This document shows positions 7,624 to 15,355 of a stretch of 43,309 nucleotides of DNA, piece after piece. Origin of the DNA: a virus; IMG/VR virus record IMGVR_UViG_3300034104_004059, positions 1 through 43,309 of that record; one strand, 5' to 3'. Position numbers and translations under genes: made by a program. Numbering within the stretch: the stretch's first letter is position 1; every line of letters starts with the position of its first letter. The notes under the pieces are model-generated. The model worked only from the letters and a program-made list of their open reading frames with translations. It did not search any database and was not told the DNA's origin.

Positions 7624-7964
7624 TGGAAAAAGAATTTATACCATACGAACAAGCATTAAAACTTAAAGAATTAGGATTTGATAAAGAATGTTTAAAAAGA
7701 TATTACGAAAAAGAATTAGTTGGTAATGGTGGTTATTTTCCAAATTCAATTAAAGCACCACTTTATCAACAAGCATTTAGATGGTTTAGAGAGGAGTATA
7801 AACTACATTCTACTATTACATCTATAAGTCAAGAATCTTGGCAATGGCATATAACTAAACCTGGAGAATCTTTAGGTAAATTATATGATGAAGATTTTTA
7901 TACTTATGAAGAAACAGAACTTGAATGTCTTAAAAAATTAATAGAAATAGTTAAAAATAAATAA
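7623..7964 (+). CDS. Conserved-type hypothetical phage protein (113 aa)
   Basis: The protein reads EFIPYEQALKLKELGF, then APLYQQAFRWFREEY, then W-x-W and a Y-T-Y-E-E-x-E-x-x-C-L-K-K-L-I-E tail. From memory this pattern is widespread in Bacteroidota phages and prophages, and no function is known to me. The start overlaps the previous stop (TAATG). Confidence 0.75.
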   Translation: MEKEFIPYEQALKLKELGFDKECLKRYYEKELVGNGGYFPNSIKAPLYQQAFRWFREEYKLHSTITSISQESWQWHITKPGESLGKLYDEDFYTYEETELECLKKLIEIVKNK

Positions 7965-7966
7965 AA

Positions 7967-8587
7967 ATGATAGAAAAAATTAAATGTGTTGATAATAGAG
8001 GATATTCTTTAACAGAAGATCAAGAATATGATGTAATTAAAAGAGAAGGTAATTTTATTTTTGTTAATAATGATAAAGATAAATTAGCTAGATATTCTGC
8101 AGAAATGTTTGAAGAACCTGCTCCAATACCACCTCCACCACCAGCTAGAACTGAAGCTGATTGTATTGCTAGTATTACTAACAATGAATCTCAAACTAGA
8201 TATGTTAATTTAAGTAATGAAACTAAAATTATTACTTGTAATTTTGGAATTACTGAAGCGGGAAATGCTTTTAGTTGTGGTGTTAAAATGGTAATTGGTA
8301 TTAATGGTACAATGGATAGTATTAATAATACTACACAAGCAGATCAAAATATTGCTGGTGATGATTTATTAGATCTTCAAAAAGCTTTACTTAAATCTCA
8401 TTTAAAAAATTACATGATAAGACAAGGTAATAATGCTGGTATTTATTTAGTTTCAACTAATTTAAATTATAATGAAGATTTAGTTACTGCTATTGATGAA
8501 ATTGCAGATTTTCAATCAGAATCTGAATTAAATCCAAATAGTAACAATCAAATTAAAGTTTGGGGATTTTTAAGAAGTAACCTATAA
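7967..8587 (+). CDS. Two-part phage protein with proline linker (206 aa)
   Basis: An N-terminal segment of about 48 residues is a small beta-rich module (KIKCVDNRGYSLTEDQEYDV). It is followed by a proline-rich linker with a five-proline run (near residues 53-60) and then a larger Asn/Thr-rich domain of unknown fold. No catalytic motif is visible. It is the last gene before the structured leader of the replicative helicase. Confidence 0.7.
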   Translation: MIEKIKCVDNRGYSLTEDQEYDVIKREGNFIFVNNDKDKLARYSAEMFEEPAPIPPPPPARTEADCIASITNNESQTRYVNLSNETKIITCNFGITEAGNAFSCGVKMVIGINGTMDSINNTTQADQNIAGDDLLDLQKALLKSHLKNYMIRQGNNAGIYLVSTNLNYNEDLVTAIDEIADFQSESELNPNSNNQIKVWGFLRSNL

Positions 8588-8591
8588 CAAA

Positions 8592-8658
8592 TAATAGTCT
8601 TAATAAAAATAGACAAAAATGATTAAAAATTCATAAGATTATTAGTAAATACTAATAA
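8592..8658 (+). promoter_or_regulatory. Leader with two mutually exclusive stems before the DnaB-like helicase
   Basis: An 11-bp stem (one G-U) pairs 8592-8602 with 8634-8644 around a 31-base A-rich loop. A perfect 8-bp hairpin with an AAAT loop occupies 8639-8658, six bases short of the ATG at 8664. The two share 8639-8644, so both cannot form fully at once. There is no U-tract after it. Related layouts precede the genes at 10454 and 26637. Confidence 0.55.
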
Positions 8659-8663
8659 AATTA

Positions 8664-9779
8664 ATGAGTGAAAAAAAAGTAAGTCTTTTTGATAGAACTT
8701 ACAAAAATATTACAGAAAAAAGAAATAGAATATTATCAGGTAAGATAAATAGTATTCCATTAGGATTTCCTAGATTTGAAAATGAAATGCCTGGTATTGA
8801 ACAAGGTAAGAGCGTGCTTGTATCTGCGAATTCAAAAGTGGGTAAGTCACAAATTACAGACTGGATGTTTCTTTATAATCCTATTCAGCAAGTTATTGAT
8901 AAAGGTTTAGATATTAGATTAAAAATCTTTTATTTCACTTTAGAAATGACAGCTGAACAGAAGATGTTATCAGCATTTTCTAATATACTTTATATTAAAG
9001 AAGGTGTTAGAATAGCACCTAAAGATTTGAGATCTAGTAAAGAAGATAAAATATTATCTGAAGAAAATTTAAATTTAATTTCTAAATATGAATCTTATTT
9101 TAGAAAAATTGAAGAAATTGTTGAATTTGTAGATGATATTAGAAATCCATATGGAATTTATACAACTGTTCGTGATTATGCTTTAGCTAATGGTAAAATA
9201 CACACTAGAAATATTGAAACAAAACCTGGTGTTTTTATTGAAGTTGAAGATTATTATGAACCAAATGATCCTGAAGAATATGTAATAGTTATTGTAGATC
9301 ACATAAGTCTTATACAACCTGAGAAAAATAGAGATACTGGTTTACCTATGACTCTTCATGAATCAATAGGTAAACTTAGCTCTGATTATCTTATTAAACT
9401 TAGAAACAGATTTAAATATATTCCTGTAGTTGTACAACAACAAGCTCAAGCTCAAGAAAGTGTTGAAAATAAAAAGTATAATAAACTTAAACCTTCATTA
9501 GATGGTTTAGGTGATAACAAAATGACTCAACGTGATTTTGATTATATACTTGGATTATTTAGCCCTTTTAGACATGAGATACCTGAATATATGGGATACG
9601 ATGTAACTAGATTTAAAGATAATATTAGATTTCTTGAAATATTAGGTGGTAGAGAAGGTGGTGGTGGAACAGTATGTCCATTATATTTTGATGGAGCTGT
9701 AAACTATTTTAAAGAATTACCATTACCTAATGATAACAAAATTAAAGAAGTTTACGAATTTATAAAAAATATTAAATAA
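8664..9779 (+). CDS. DnaB-like (SF4) replicative helicase
   Basis: This 371-residue RecA-fold ATPase has a Walker A SANSKVGKSQ (K61, S62), a Walker B VIVIVDH (D212) and an aromatic-rich motif FYFTLEMTAEQ typical of DnaB-type helicases. The QQQAQ segment and a D-G-L-G-D-N-K region match later RecA-like motifs. It lacks the N-terminal DnaB/DnaG-binding domain, so it is shorter than cellular DnaB. As the hexameric helicase it would unwind DNA ahead of the polymerase at 2426 with the primase at 12083. The start is the first ATG after a structured leader. Confidence 0.88.
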   Translation: MSEKKVSLFDRTYKNITEKRNRILSGKINSIPLGFPRFENEMPGIEQGKSVLVSANSKVGKSQITDWMFLYNPIQQVIDKGLDIRLKIFYFTLEMTAEQKMLSAFSNILYIKEGVRIAPKDLRSSKEDKILSEENLNLISKYESYFRKIEEIVEFVDDIRNPYGIYTTVRDYALANGKIHTRNIETKPGVFIEVEDYYEPNDPEEYVIVIVDHISLIQPEKNRDTGLPMTLHESIGKLSSDYLIKLRNRFKYIPVVVQQQAQAQESVENKKYNKLKPSLDGLGDNKMTQRDFDYILGLFSPFRHEIPEYMGYDVTRFKDNIRFLEILGGREGGGGTVCPLYFDGAVNYFKELPLPNDNKIKEVYEFIKNIK

Positions 9780-9791
9780 TTATGAAAAAAT

Positions 9792-10346
9792 ATGAGAATT
9801 GGTTTAAAGTGGGGAAGTAATTCTCCTGTAAGTTATGATATTGTTTATGAAAATCATACTGATAATTTTAAAAATGAAAATTGTTTTTCAAATTTACCAA
9901 GAAATTGTAAAGATATAAAATATATTATTATTTATGATATTGAATGTGATATAACAAAAGATTATACAGATTTTTATATTCAATATATTATAGATATGTA
10001 TAAATTAGAAGCAACTTTTGAAAATAACATTTTTAAATTTAAAGCTTTTGATAATAGATATAAAAATATGTTAATTTGTGCAACAATTAGAATATTATGG
10101 GAAAATATTGGAAGTATTTCTCCAGCTTTAAATACAGTTACATATTTATTTGAATTATTAAAAAATGGTAAATGTATTTATAAAGATAAATTAAAAAGAT
10201 TTTGTTATTTTTATTCAAAGATACCTTATAATAATTATTGGAATGGAGGTCATTCTTGGGATCCTAAATTAACAAAGATAAAATCTACAAAAGATTTTGT
10301 AAATACATTGCAATTAAATTCAGTAAATGGATTTTTTGAAAAATAA
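9792..10346 (+). CDS. Unknown phage protein (184 aa)
   Basis: This 184-residue protein is rich in Asn, Lys, Tyr and Phe, with no signal peptide. It carries two hydrophobic strands (KYIIIYDIECDI) and a helix (NMLICATIRILWENIG), ending with Y-N-N-Y-W-N-G-G-H-S-W-D. There is faint similarity of layout to the protein at 30929-31639 (a helix with IR after a KA-x-x-Y, then a later G-x-H-S), too weak to claim. The function is unknown. Confidence 0.7.
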   Translation: MRIGLKWGSNSPVSYDIVYENHTDNFKNENCFSNLPRNCKDIKYIIIYDIECDITKDYTDFYIQYIIDMYKLEATFENNIFKFKAFDNRYKNMLICATIRILWENIGSISPALNTVTYLFELLKNGKCIYKDKLKRFCYFYSKIPYNNYWNGGHSWDPKLTKIKSTKDFVNTLQLNSVNGFFEK

Positions 10347-10350
10347 AATT

Positions 10351-10430
10351 AGTTTATAATTAAAAAAATCTAAAAATATATAAAACAAACTAAAAATTAT
10401 ATTATAAACTCTATTAACAATTAAATAGAG
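10351..10430 (+). promoter_or_regulatory. Leader with long stem plus hairpin before the Sak4-like gene
   Basis: A perfect 10-bp stem pairs AGTTTATAAT (10351-10360) with ATTATAAACT (10401-10410) around a 40-base A-rich loop. A 7-bp hairpin (10409-10415 with 10424-10430, 8-base loop) starts inside its last two bases. The gene starts at 10454, 23 bases later. The arrangement mirrors that at 8592-8658 and 26553-26639. Confidence 0.55.
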
Positions 10431-10453
10431 GTAGGATATGGTCGGTTTTTTAT

Positions 10454-11221
10454 ATGATAGAACTTCCAAAAGAGAAGATTAAAGCAAGTAGAGTAAATCC
10501 TAAAAAACTAATACTTTTTTCAAAGGCTAAAGTTGGTAAAACTGAAGCAATTAGTAAATTAGAAAATTGTTTAATATTAGATTTAGAGGATGGATCTAAC
10601 TTTGTAGATGCTCTTTCCATTAATATTGTGAAAGAAGCTAAAAAGCAAGATGTAAGTGTTATTGCAGCATTAAAACAAGTCATTAATCAAATTAAAGAAG
10701 CAAATAAAGCTCAAAATGGTTTTGTCTATAAATATGGTGCAATTGATACAGTTACAGCTTTAGAAGATGCTTGTTTAGTATTAGCTAATAAATTATATCG
10801 TGATACAGCTCAAGGTCGTAACTGGCAAGGAGATGATGTAACTCAATTACCTAATGGAGCAGGTTATCAGTACACTAGACGAGCTTTATGGATGGTTTTA
10901 GAAGAATTAGAAGAATGTTTTGACACTTTAATTATTTTAGGACATTTAAAAGATAAATTAGTTGAAAAAGAAGGTAAAGAAATGACTGAAAGAGGTCTTG
11001 ATTTAATAGGTAAATCTGCATCAATACTATGTTCTCAAGTAGATGCAATTGGTTATGTATATCGAGATGAAAATAAAACTATTGTCAATTTTGCACCTTC
11101 AGATTCATTAATTTGTGGTAGTCGTAGTGAACATCTTAAAAATCAAAAGATTACATTAATTGAAGCTGGCGAAGCTGGTAAATTAACTGTAGATTGGAGT
11201 AAGATTTTTATAAAAGAATAA
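10454..11221 (+). CDS. RecA-fold recombination ATPase (Sak4-like / AAA_24-type)
   Basis: The 255-residue protein begins with a short N-terminus and a Walker A KAKVGKTEA (K29, T30), followed by LILDLEDG and a long central region with a hydrophobic strand before GHLKDK. The order fits the phage AAA_24/Sak4-type ATPases, which help single-strand annealing and recombination with a cognate SSB. The SSB-like gene at 11385 directly downstream supports this, as Sak4 and SSB often pair. It could instead be another phage P-loop protein. A structured leader precedes the start. Confidence 0.8.
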   Translation: MIELPKEKIKASRVNPKKLILFSKAKVGKTEAISKLENCLILDLEDGSNFVDALSINIVKEAKKQDVSVIAALKQVINQIKEANKAQNGFVYKYGAIDTVTALEDACLVLANKLYRDTAQGRNWQGDDVTQLPNGAGYQYTRRALWMVLEELEECFDTLIILGHLKDKLVEKEGKEMTERGLDLIGKSASILCSQVDAIGYVYRDENKTIVNFAPSDSLICGSRSEHLKNQKITLIEAGEAGKLTVDWSKIFIKE

Positions 11222-11234
11222 AAGTACAATAATA

Positions 11235-11370
11235 TAAAGCCTGAAGTACAAAGGATCGAAGACACTTAATTTAACTATTTATAGTTACCACTGAAAGTTA
11301 GAATCGTAGGTCTACACAGTTAGGACTCTGGGGGTATTTCAAAAGTCCAAATATATATAACCCATACAAA
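11235..11370 (+). promoter_or_regulatory. GC-elevated structured leader of the SSB-like gene, possible pseudoknot
   Basis: The 163-base gap before the SSB-like gene is richer in G+C than its surroundings. It holds a 6-bp hairpin (11272-11277 with 11282-11287, loop TTTA) and a potential H-type pseudoknot: GGACT 11323-11327 pairs with AGTCC 11344-11348, and GGGT 11332-11335 with ACCC 11360-11363. No ORF of note is seen. It might be a regulatory RNA or an RNA-binding site for autoregulation by the SSB-like protein. Confidence 0.45.
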
Positions 11371-11384
11371 TAAAAGAAAAGAAG

Positions 11385-11948
11385 ATGAATTTCAATCTAA
11401 ATGAAAAGGCTCAAAGTGGTGTAACAGTATTTAACAACGGTGTTGCAGGAAAAGTAGAAAATGTATCAATTACAGTAGAAAAAAGACGAGCTGATGAACC
11501 AGACTCCTATCCAACATATAAATTAATCGTAGATGATGGATCAGGAGCAATTCCATTAAATGCTGGATTTTTTATAGATGAATCTCATAATGAAGCAAGG
11601 CAAAATATGACTTATCAAAGAGTTAAATCTATTGCTGATGCTGTTGTTCCAGAAGATTTTGTATATCCTGAAGTTAATGGATACATGGATGCAATGAGTA
11701 CTTTATTTAAAGTAATTAAAGAGAATTCTGATGGTAAAAAAGTATCTGTATTTACAACATACGGATATTCAGCAAAACCAAATAAATTTTTAGGATTAAG
11801 AATGTTTGACTTTATTCAAGGTCCAAATGCATCTTTTGATAAAATGAAACCAAAACCTTCTGATATTTTAGTTAGACCAGAAGCAGATGCTCCAACAACT
11901 GGAACAGATGTTAATGAAACTAAAAAAGCTACAGAAGATTTGTGGTAA
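11385..11948 (+). CDS. Single-stranded DNA-binding protein-like, acidic C-terminal tail
   Basis: The 187-residue protein is beta-rich at the start (residues 1-60), consistent with an OB fold, and ends in an acidic tail (VNETKKATEDLW) whose Asp-Leu-Trp end resembles the acidic, hydrophobic-ended tip that SSBs use to recruit partners. It follows the Sak4-like ATPase gene and precedes the primase, the expected place for an SSB. It is not close enough to bacterial SSB to be sure by eye. A terminator follows at 11958-11982. Confidence 0.65.
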   Translation: MNFNLNEKAQSGVTVFNNGVAGKVENVSITVEKRRADEPDSYPTYKLIVDDGSGAIPLNAGFFIDESHNEARQNMTYQRVKSIADAVVPEDFVYPEVNGYMDAMSTLFKVIKENSDGKKVSVFTTYGYSAKPNKFLGLRMFDFIQGPNASFDKMKPKPSDILVRPEADAPTTGTDVNETKKATEDLW

Positions 11949-11957
11949 TATAAATAT

Positions 11958-11982
11958 GGGGAGTTAATAGCTCCCCTTTTTT
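11958..11982 (+). terminator. Intrinsic terminator after the SSB-like gene
   Basis: GGGGAG pairs with CTCCCC (6 bp, extended by a T-G pair) around a TAATA loop, followed by seven T residues. It lies 10 bases after the SSB-like stop and would end or attenuate transcription before the primase and amidoligase genes. Confidence 0.85.
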
Positions 11983-12002
11983 AATTAACTAAATTAAAAA
12001 TT

Positions 12003-12083
12003 ATGAAAAAAATAGAAATTGGAGATAACATATTTTGGTCTATATTTTGGATATGTGTCACATTAATAATAATATATGGATAA
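12003..12083 (+). CDS. Very small membrane ORF (26 aa)
   Basis: This 26-codon frame has one hydrophobic segment (about residues 10-25, rich in Ile, Phe, Trp). Its stop overlaps the primase start by one base (TAATG), the coupling seen throughout this genome, which supports it as a real gene. The role is unknown. Confidence 0.45.
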   Translation: MKKIEIGDNIFWSIFWICVTLIIIYG

Positions 12084-13114
12084 TGACAATAGATTTAAAT
12101 GCTAAAAAAAGACTTCTTACTAAACAAGATATATTACAAAAGTTTAATGAATTAGAAATATTTCAAAAATATATTAACGAACCTATAACAATTGGTGGTA
12201 AACCAATATTATCTCCTATTAGAAAAGAAAGTAATCCATCATTTGGATTTTTTATGGGAGAAGGTAATGAGATATGTTTTAATGATTTTAAATTAGGTAA
12301 AGGAGATTTTATACAATTTCTCAGACTTAAATTTGGACTTACATATTTTGAAGCTTTAAGTAAAGTTGCTTGTGATTTTGATATGCAAAATGATTTTATA
12401 TGTAAAATATTTGATAAAACTAATACTAAAGATACTAAAGTTTCTAATATTACTAAAAATGAATTACTTGCTAAATATACAGGTTATAAATTAGGTAAAA
12501 ATAAAAGAGAATGGAAAGAGCATGATACTTTATATTGGAGACAATTTGGAATATCTTTAGAAACTTTAAAGTTTTTTAATGTTGAAGCAATTAGTTTTAT
12601 TCATATTGGAGATAGTATATATCCAGCTGATAAATATGCATATTGTTTTAAAGAATTAAAAGATAATGTTGAAACATATAAAATTTACCAACCTTATAAT
12701 GAAAAATTTAAATGGATTAATAATCACGATAATTCTGTATGGCAAGGTTGGACACAATTACCTGCATCTGGAAATAACTTAGTAATTACTAAATCTTTAA
12801 AAGATGTAATGTGTTTATATGAATTAGGTTTTACAGCAGTATCTTTACAATCTGAAAATTTATTTCCTAAAAGACATGTATTTAAACAATTAGAAGATAG
12901 ATTTAAATTTATTGAAATATTATATGATAATGATTATGATTCTGAAACTAATTGGGGTAAATTATTTGGTGATAAATTAGCTACAGAATTAGGATTAAGT
13001 CCATCTTATATTCCAGATAAATATCAATCAAAAGATCCGTCAGATCTAGTTGCTAAATATGGTAAAGTTAAAGCTGAAGAAATAATATCTAAAGAAACAT
13101 TATTACCATTTTAA
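12083..13114 (+). CDS. DnaG-like primase with degenerate Zn domain and variant Toprim
   Basis: I chose the ATG at 12083 because it overlaps the stop of the preceding small ORF; a longer frame from 12035 adds 16 residues in the reading frame of that ORF's DNA. The 343-residue protein has a CHC2-like N-terminal region (SPIRKESNPSF then CFNDFKLGKGDFIQF) whose order fits the primase Zn-ribbon, but the metal-binding Cys/His set is not complete. The later region resembles Toprim: NNLVITKSLKDVM and ILYDNDYD. The usual Glu of Toprim motif 1 is replaced by Lys, while the D-x-D-like motif is kept. It would prime lagging strands with the DnaB-like helicase. Confidence 0.75.
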   Translation: MTIDLNAKKRLLTKQDILQKFNELEIFQKYINEPITIGGKPILSPIRKESNPSFGFFMGEGNEICFNDFKLGKGDFIQFLRLKFGLTYFEALSKVACDFDMQNDFICKIFDKTNTKDTKVSNITKNELLAKYTGYKLGKNKREWKEHDTLYWRQFGISLETLKFFNVEAISFIHIGDSIYPADKYAYCFKELKDNVETYKIYQPYNEKFKWINNHDNSVWQGWTQLPASGNNLVITKSLKDVMCLYELGFTAVSLQSENLFPKRHVFKQLEDRFKFIEILYDNDYDSETNWGKLFGDKLATELGLSPSYIPDKYQSKDPSDLVAKYGKVKAEEIISKETLLPF

Positions 13115-13126
13115 AATAAATAAAAT

Positions 13127-13732
13127 ATGGGTAGAAGTAAAAGAAGTAAAAATAAATATTCAGCTAAGAAAAAAGAACAAAAACTTCAACATAAATTAAT
13201 GTTAAGTCTTAAAAAAAAAGTTAATAGAAAAATGGAAAAAAGATATTTAGTAGGAATCTACGATAGTTTTAGAAAAGGTGGAATTTATCATAATAAAATT
13301 AATACTGCAAATTCTAAATTAATAGGTTCTTATAGCACACAACCTATTTATAATATGTATGATGTAGGTGTAGATGATGTTATAATTGTTAAAGATGGTA
13401 ATCATTCTATTAAAATTGAAGTTTGGGAAATATCTGAAAAAGTATTAGCTATTCTTGAAAAAGAATATAATTATTATCCAGAATTAGAACAAGGTCAAAA
13501 TTTATATTTGAAAGAAACCGTTTCTTCACCATTTGGAGATATATTATTATATACTTACAATGATACATATGATGCAACAGATATGATTGTATTAGGTGAT
13601 TGGATAGAACATTTAAATATATTAAAAGCTAAAAGAATTATAACAACTCCTACAACTAACTATATGAGAAATGGTTATAATAAAATAATGAACAGTAGTG
13701 AATTTGCAATAGATAAAGAATTTATGGATTAA
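13127..13732 (+). CDS. Divergent gamma-glutamylcyclotransferase-like (AIG2/GGCT fold) protein
   Basis: This is the first gene of the amidoligase cluster. A basic N-terminal extension of about 35 residues, rich in Lys and Arg, precedes a second possible start at residue 36. The core then reads VGIYDSFRKGG (residues 42-52), equivalent to the Y-G-S-L-R-x-G motif of the fold but with Gly replaced by Asp. A segment ILEKEYNYY may carry the catalytic Glu. Members of this fold cleave gamma-glutamyl-amine bonds to give 5-oxoproline or act as binding proteins. The motif drift makes activity uncertain. The fold is reasonably clear; the substrate is unknown. Confidence 0.65.
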   Translation: MGRSKRSKNKYSAKKKEQKLQHKLMLSLKKKVNRKMEKRYLVGIYDSFRKGGIYHNKINTANSKLIGSYSTQPIYNMYDVGVDDVIIVKDGNHSIKIEVWEISEKVLAILEKEYNYYPELEQGQNLYLKETVSSPFGDILLYTYNDTYDATDMIVLGDWIEHLNILKAKRIITTPTTNYMRNGYNKIMNSSEFAIDKEFMD

Positions 13733-13744
13733 TAAAATAAAATT

Positions 13745-14230
13745 ATGAAAACATTAGAAGTTTTAGATAAATATAAAAAAATAATTTCAGGAATTCTTAA
13801 TTGTAAATCTGAAGAAATTAAATTTTATACAAATAATAACAATGAAGAAATTGGAACTATTGATTTTGATAAAAATGAAATTTCAAAAAATTGGGAGTTA
13901 GGTTGCTATAAAGTAATTCAACAAGTTGAAAATGAACAAATATTAATTTCAGATTGGAAATTATATCAATTACAACATTGTTGTGCTTTTATGGTATCTT
14001 GTAATGTTAGAGTTAAAGATGAATATAGAAATAAAAGAATTGGAACAATATTAAATCAATGTCGTCAAGATATTGGTAGATTATTAGGATATTCTGCAAT
14101 TTTATGTACAGATATTGAACAAAATCAAAATCAAAGAAAATTATTAAAAACAAATGGTTGGAAAGATATATTCTCAGTTGTAAATAAAAGAACTAATAAT
14201 AGAGTATATTTAACAGTTGTAAATATTTAA
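13745..14230 (+). CDS. GNAT-family N-acetyltransferase-like protein
   Basis: The 161-residue protein has the GNAT core: NVRVKDEYRNKRIGTILNQC, in which the R-x-x-R-I-G-T segment fits the acetyl-CoA pyrophosphate-binding loop, then a helix (RQDIGRLLGY) and a later strand with TNGWKDI. GNAT enzymes move acyl groups from acyl-CoA to amines; here a product or intermediate of the amidoligase pathway is a plausible substrate. It lies between two cyclotransferase-fold genes. The first 50 residues are poorly conserved by eye. Confidence 0.75.
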   Translation: MKTLEVLDKYKKIISGILNCKSEEIKFYTNNNNEEIGTIDFDKNEISKNWELGCYKVIQQVENEQILISDWKLYQLQHCCAFMVSCNVRVKDEYRNKRIGTILNQCRQDIGRLLGYSAILCTDIEQNQNQRKLLKTNGWKDIFSVVNKRTNNRVYLTVVNI

Positions 14231-14231
14231 A

Positions 14232-14645
14232 ATGAGTAAAAATAAAATATTAGTTGCATGCTATGGTAGCTTACGAAAAGGATTGGGAAATCATCATTAT
14301 TTAGAAAATGCTAAATATTTAGGAAATTTTAATACAGAACCAATTTATAACTTACATTCTTTAGGTAGTTATCCAGGTTTAAAAGAAAATGGAAATACTT
14401 CTGTAGTAATGGAAGTATATGAAGTTACTCCAATAGAAGCTCACAGTATAGATAGATTAGAAGGTTATACACCAGGTTCTAATAGTAATACTTTTTATGA
14501 TAAAAAAGATATAAATACACCTTGGGGAGTAGCTTCAGTTTACTTATATGTAAGTGAATTACCTAAATCAACTATTGTAAAAAGTGGTGATTGGAAAGAA
14601 TTTAAAAATAATACATCGAATTATTATTCAATAAGAAACAATTAA
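14232..14645 (+). CDS. Gamma-glutamylcyclotransferase-like (AIG2/GGCT) protein, canonical motifs
   Basis: The 137-residue protein shows the signature VACYGSLRKGLGNHHYL (Y11-G-S-L-R15) and a later DRLEGY with Glu77, the predicted catalytic acid. The length and order are typical of the family, which acts on gamma-glutamyl-amine compounds. It is a better match than the neighbour at 13127. In this cluster it may trim glutamyl-amide-type products. Two bases separate it from the GNAT stop. Confidence 0.85.
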   Translation: MSKNKILVACYGSLRKGLGNHHYLENAKYLGNFNTEPIYNLHSLGSYPGLKENGNTSVVMEVYEVTPIEAHSIDRLEGYTPGSNSNTFYDKKDINTPWGVASVYLYVSELPKSTIVKSGDWKEFKNNTSNYYSIRNN

Positions 14646-14659
14646 AAAATAAATAAAAA

Positions 14660-15355
14660 ATGGCAAAAAAGAAAATAGGAATTGTTGGACATTTCACAGG
14701 TCAAAATAGTTTTGGAATTAGTAAACCATATATGGATTTCTTTAGACACTTTGGAACAGTTTCATTAATTACACCTTGGGAAGAAGATGTTAGAGATTTA
14801 GATTTATTAGTATTACCTGGTGGTCCAGATGTTAATCCTTTAAGATATTTAGAACCAGATGATGAATTAAGTATTTATGTAGGAGCACCGTGCCCATTTA
14901 AAGAAAGATTTGATAGACATTTGTTGCCTCAATATATTGAAGCACAAACTCCAATATTTGGAATTTGCAGAGGACATCAATCATTAGCTGTTCATTTTGG
15001 TGCTAAATTAGTTCAAGATATGTATCATGAAACTAACCCAGATCATGATGGAGTTAAAACAATGCATACAGTTATTGCACCAGATTTTATTACAGAAATG
15101 ATTCCTACTATGCATGATTTCAATAAATTAGAATTTGATGTTAATAGTAGACATCATCAAGTAGTTATGAATTGTCCAGCAAATGCTACAATAATTGGAG
15201 AATATAATGGTAAATATAAAGAATTAAATGAACCTGGATGTATTGAAGCATTATCATATTTTCCAAATTATCCAGCTCATACAGTACAATGGCACCCTGA
15301 AGATAAAAGAGATTTATTTAGTGTCAGATTAATCCAACATTTATTAGATTTATAA
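14660..15355 (+). CDS. Class I glutamine amidotransferase-like / gamma-glutamyl hydrolase (peptidase C26-like)
   Basis: The 231-residue protein has a Rossmann-like start (KIGIVGHF), LLVLPGGPDVNP, then the nucleophile elbow FGICRGHQ with Cys103 and the catalytic WHPED with His212 and Glu214. That is the complete Cys-His-Glu triad of class I glutamine amidotransferases and gamma-glutamyl-GABA hydrolase. Without a fused synthetase domain, the PuuD-like hydrolase reading fits best. It would cleave gamma-glutamyl linkages or deliver ammonia to a partner ligase. The stop overlaps the ATP-grasp start. Confidence 0.85.
   Translation: MAKKKIGIVGHFTGQNSFGISKPYMDFFRHFGTVSLITPWEEDVRDLDLLVLPGGPDVNPLRYLEPDDELSIYVGAPCPFKERFDRHLLPQYIEAQTPIFGICRGHQSLAVHFGAKLVQDMYHETNPDHDGVKTMHTVIAPDFITEMIPTMHDFNKLEFDVNSRHHQVVMNCPANATIIGEYNGKYKELNEPGCIEALSYFPNYPAHTVQWHPEDKRDLFSVRLIQHLLDL

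Noticed and set aside
10450-10683. Antisense frame over the Sak4-like gene
   Set aside because: Opposite strand of a clear P-loop ATPase; hydrophobic composition is an artefact of the complement.
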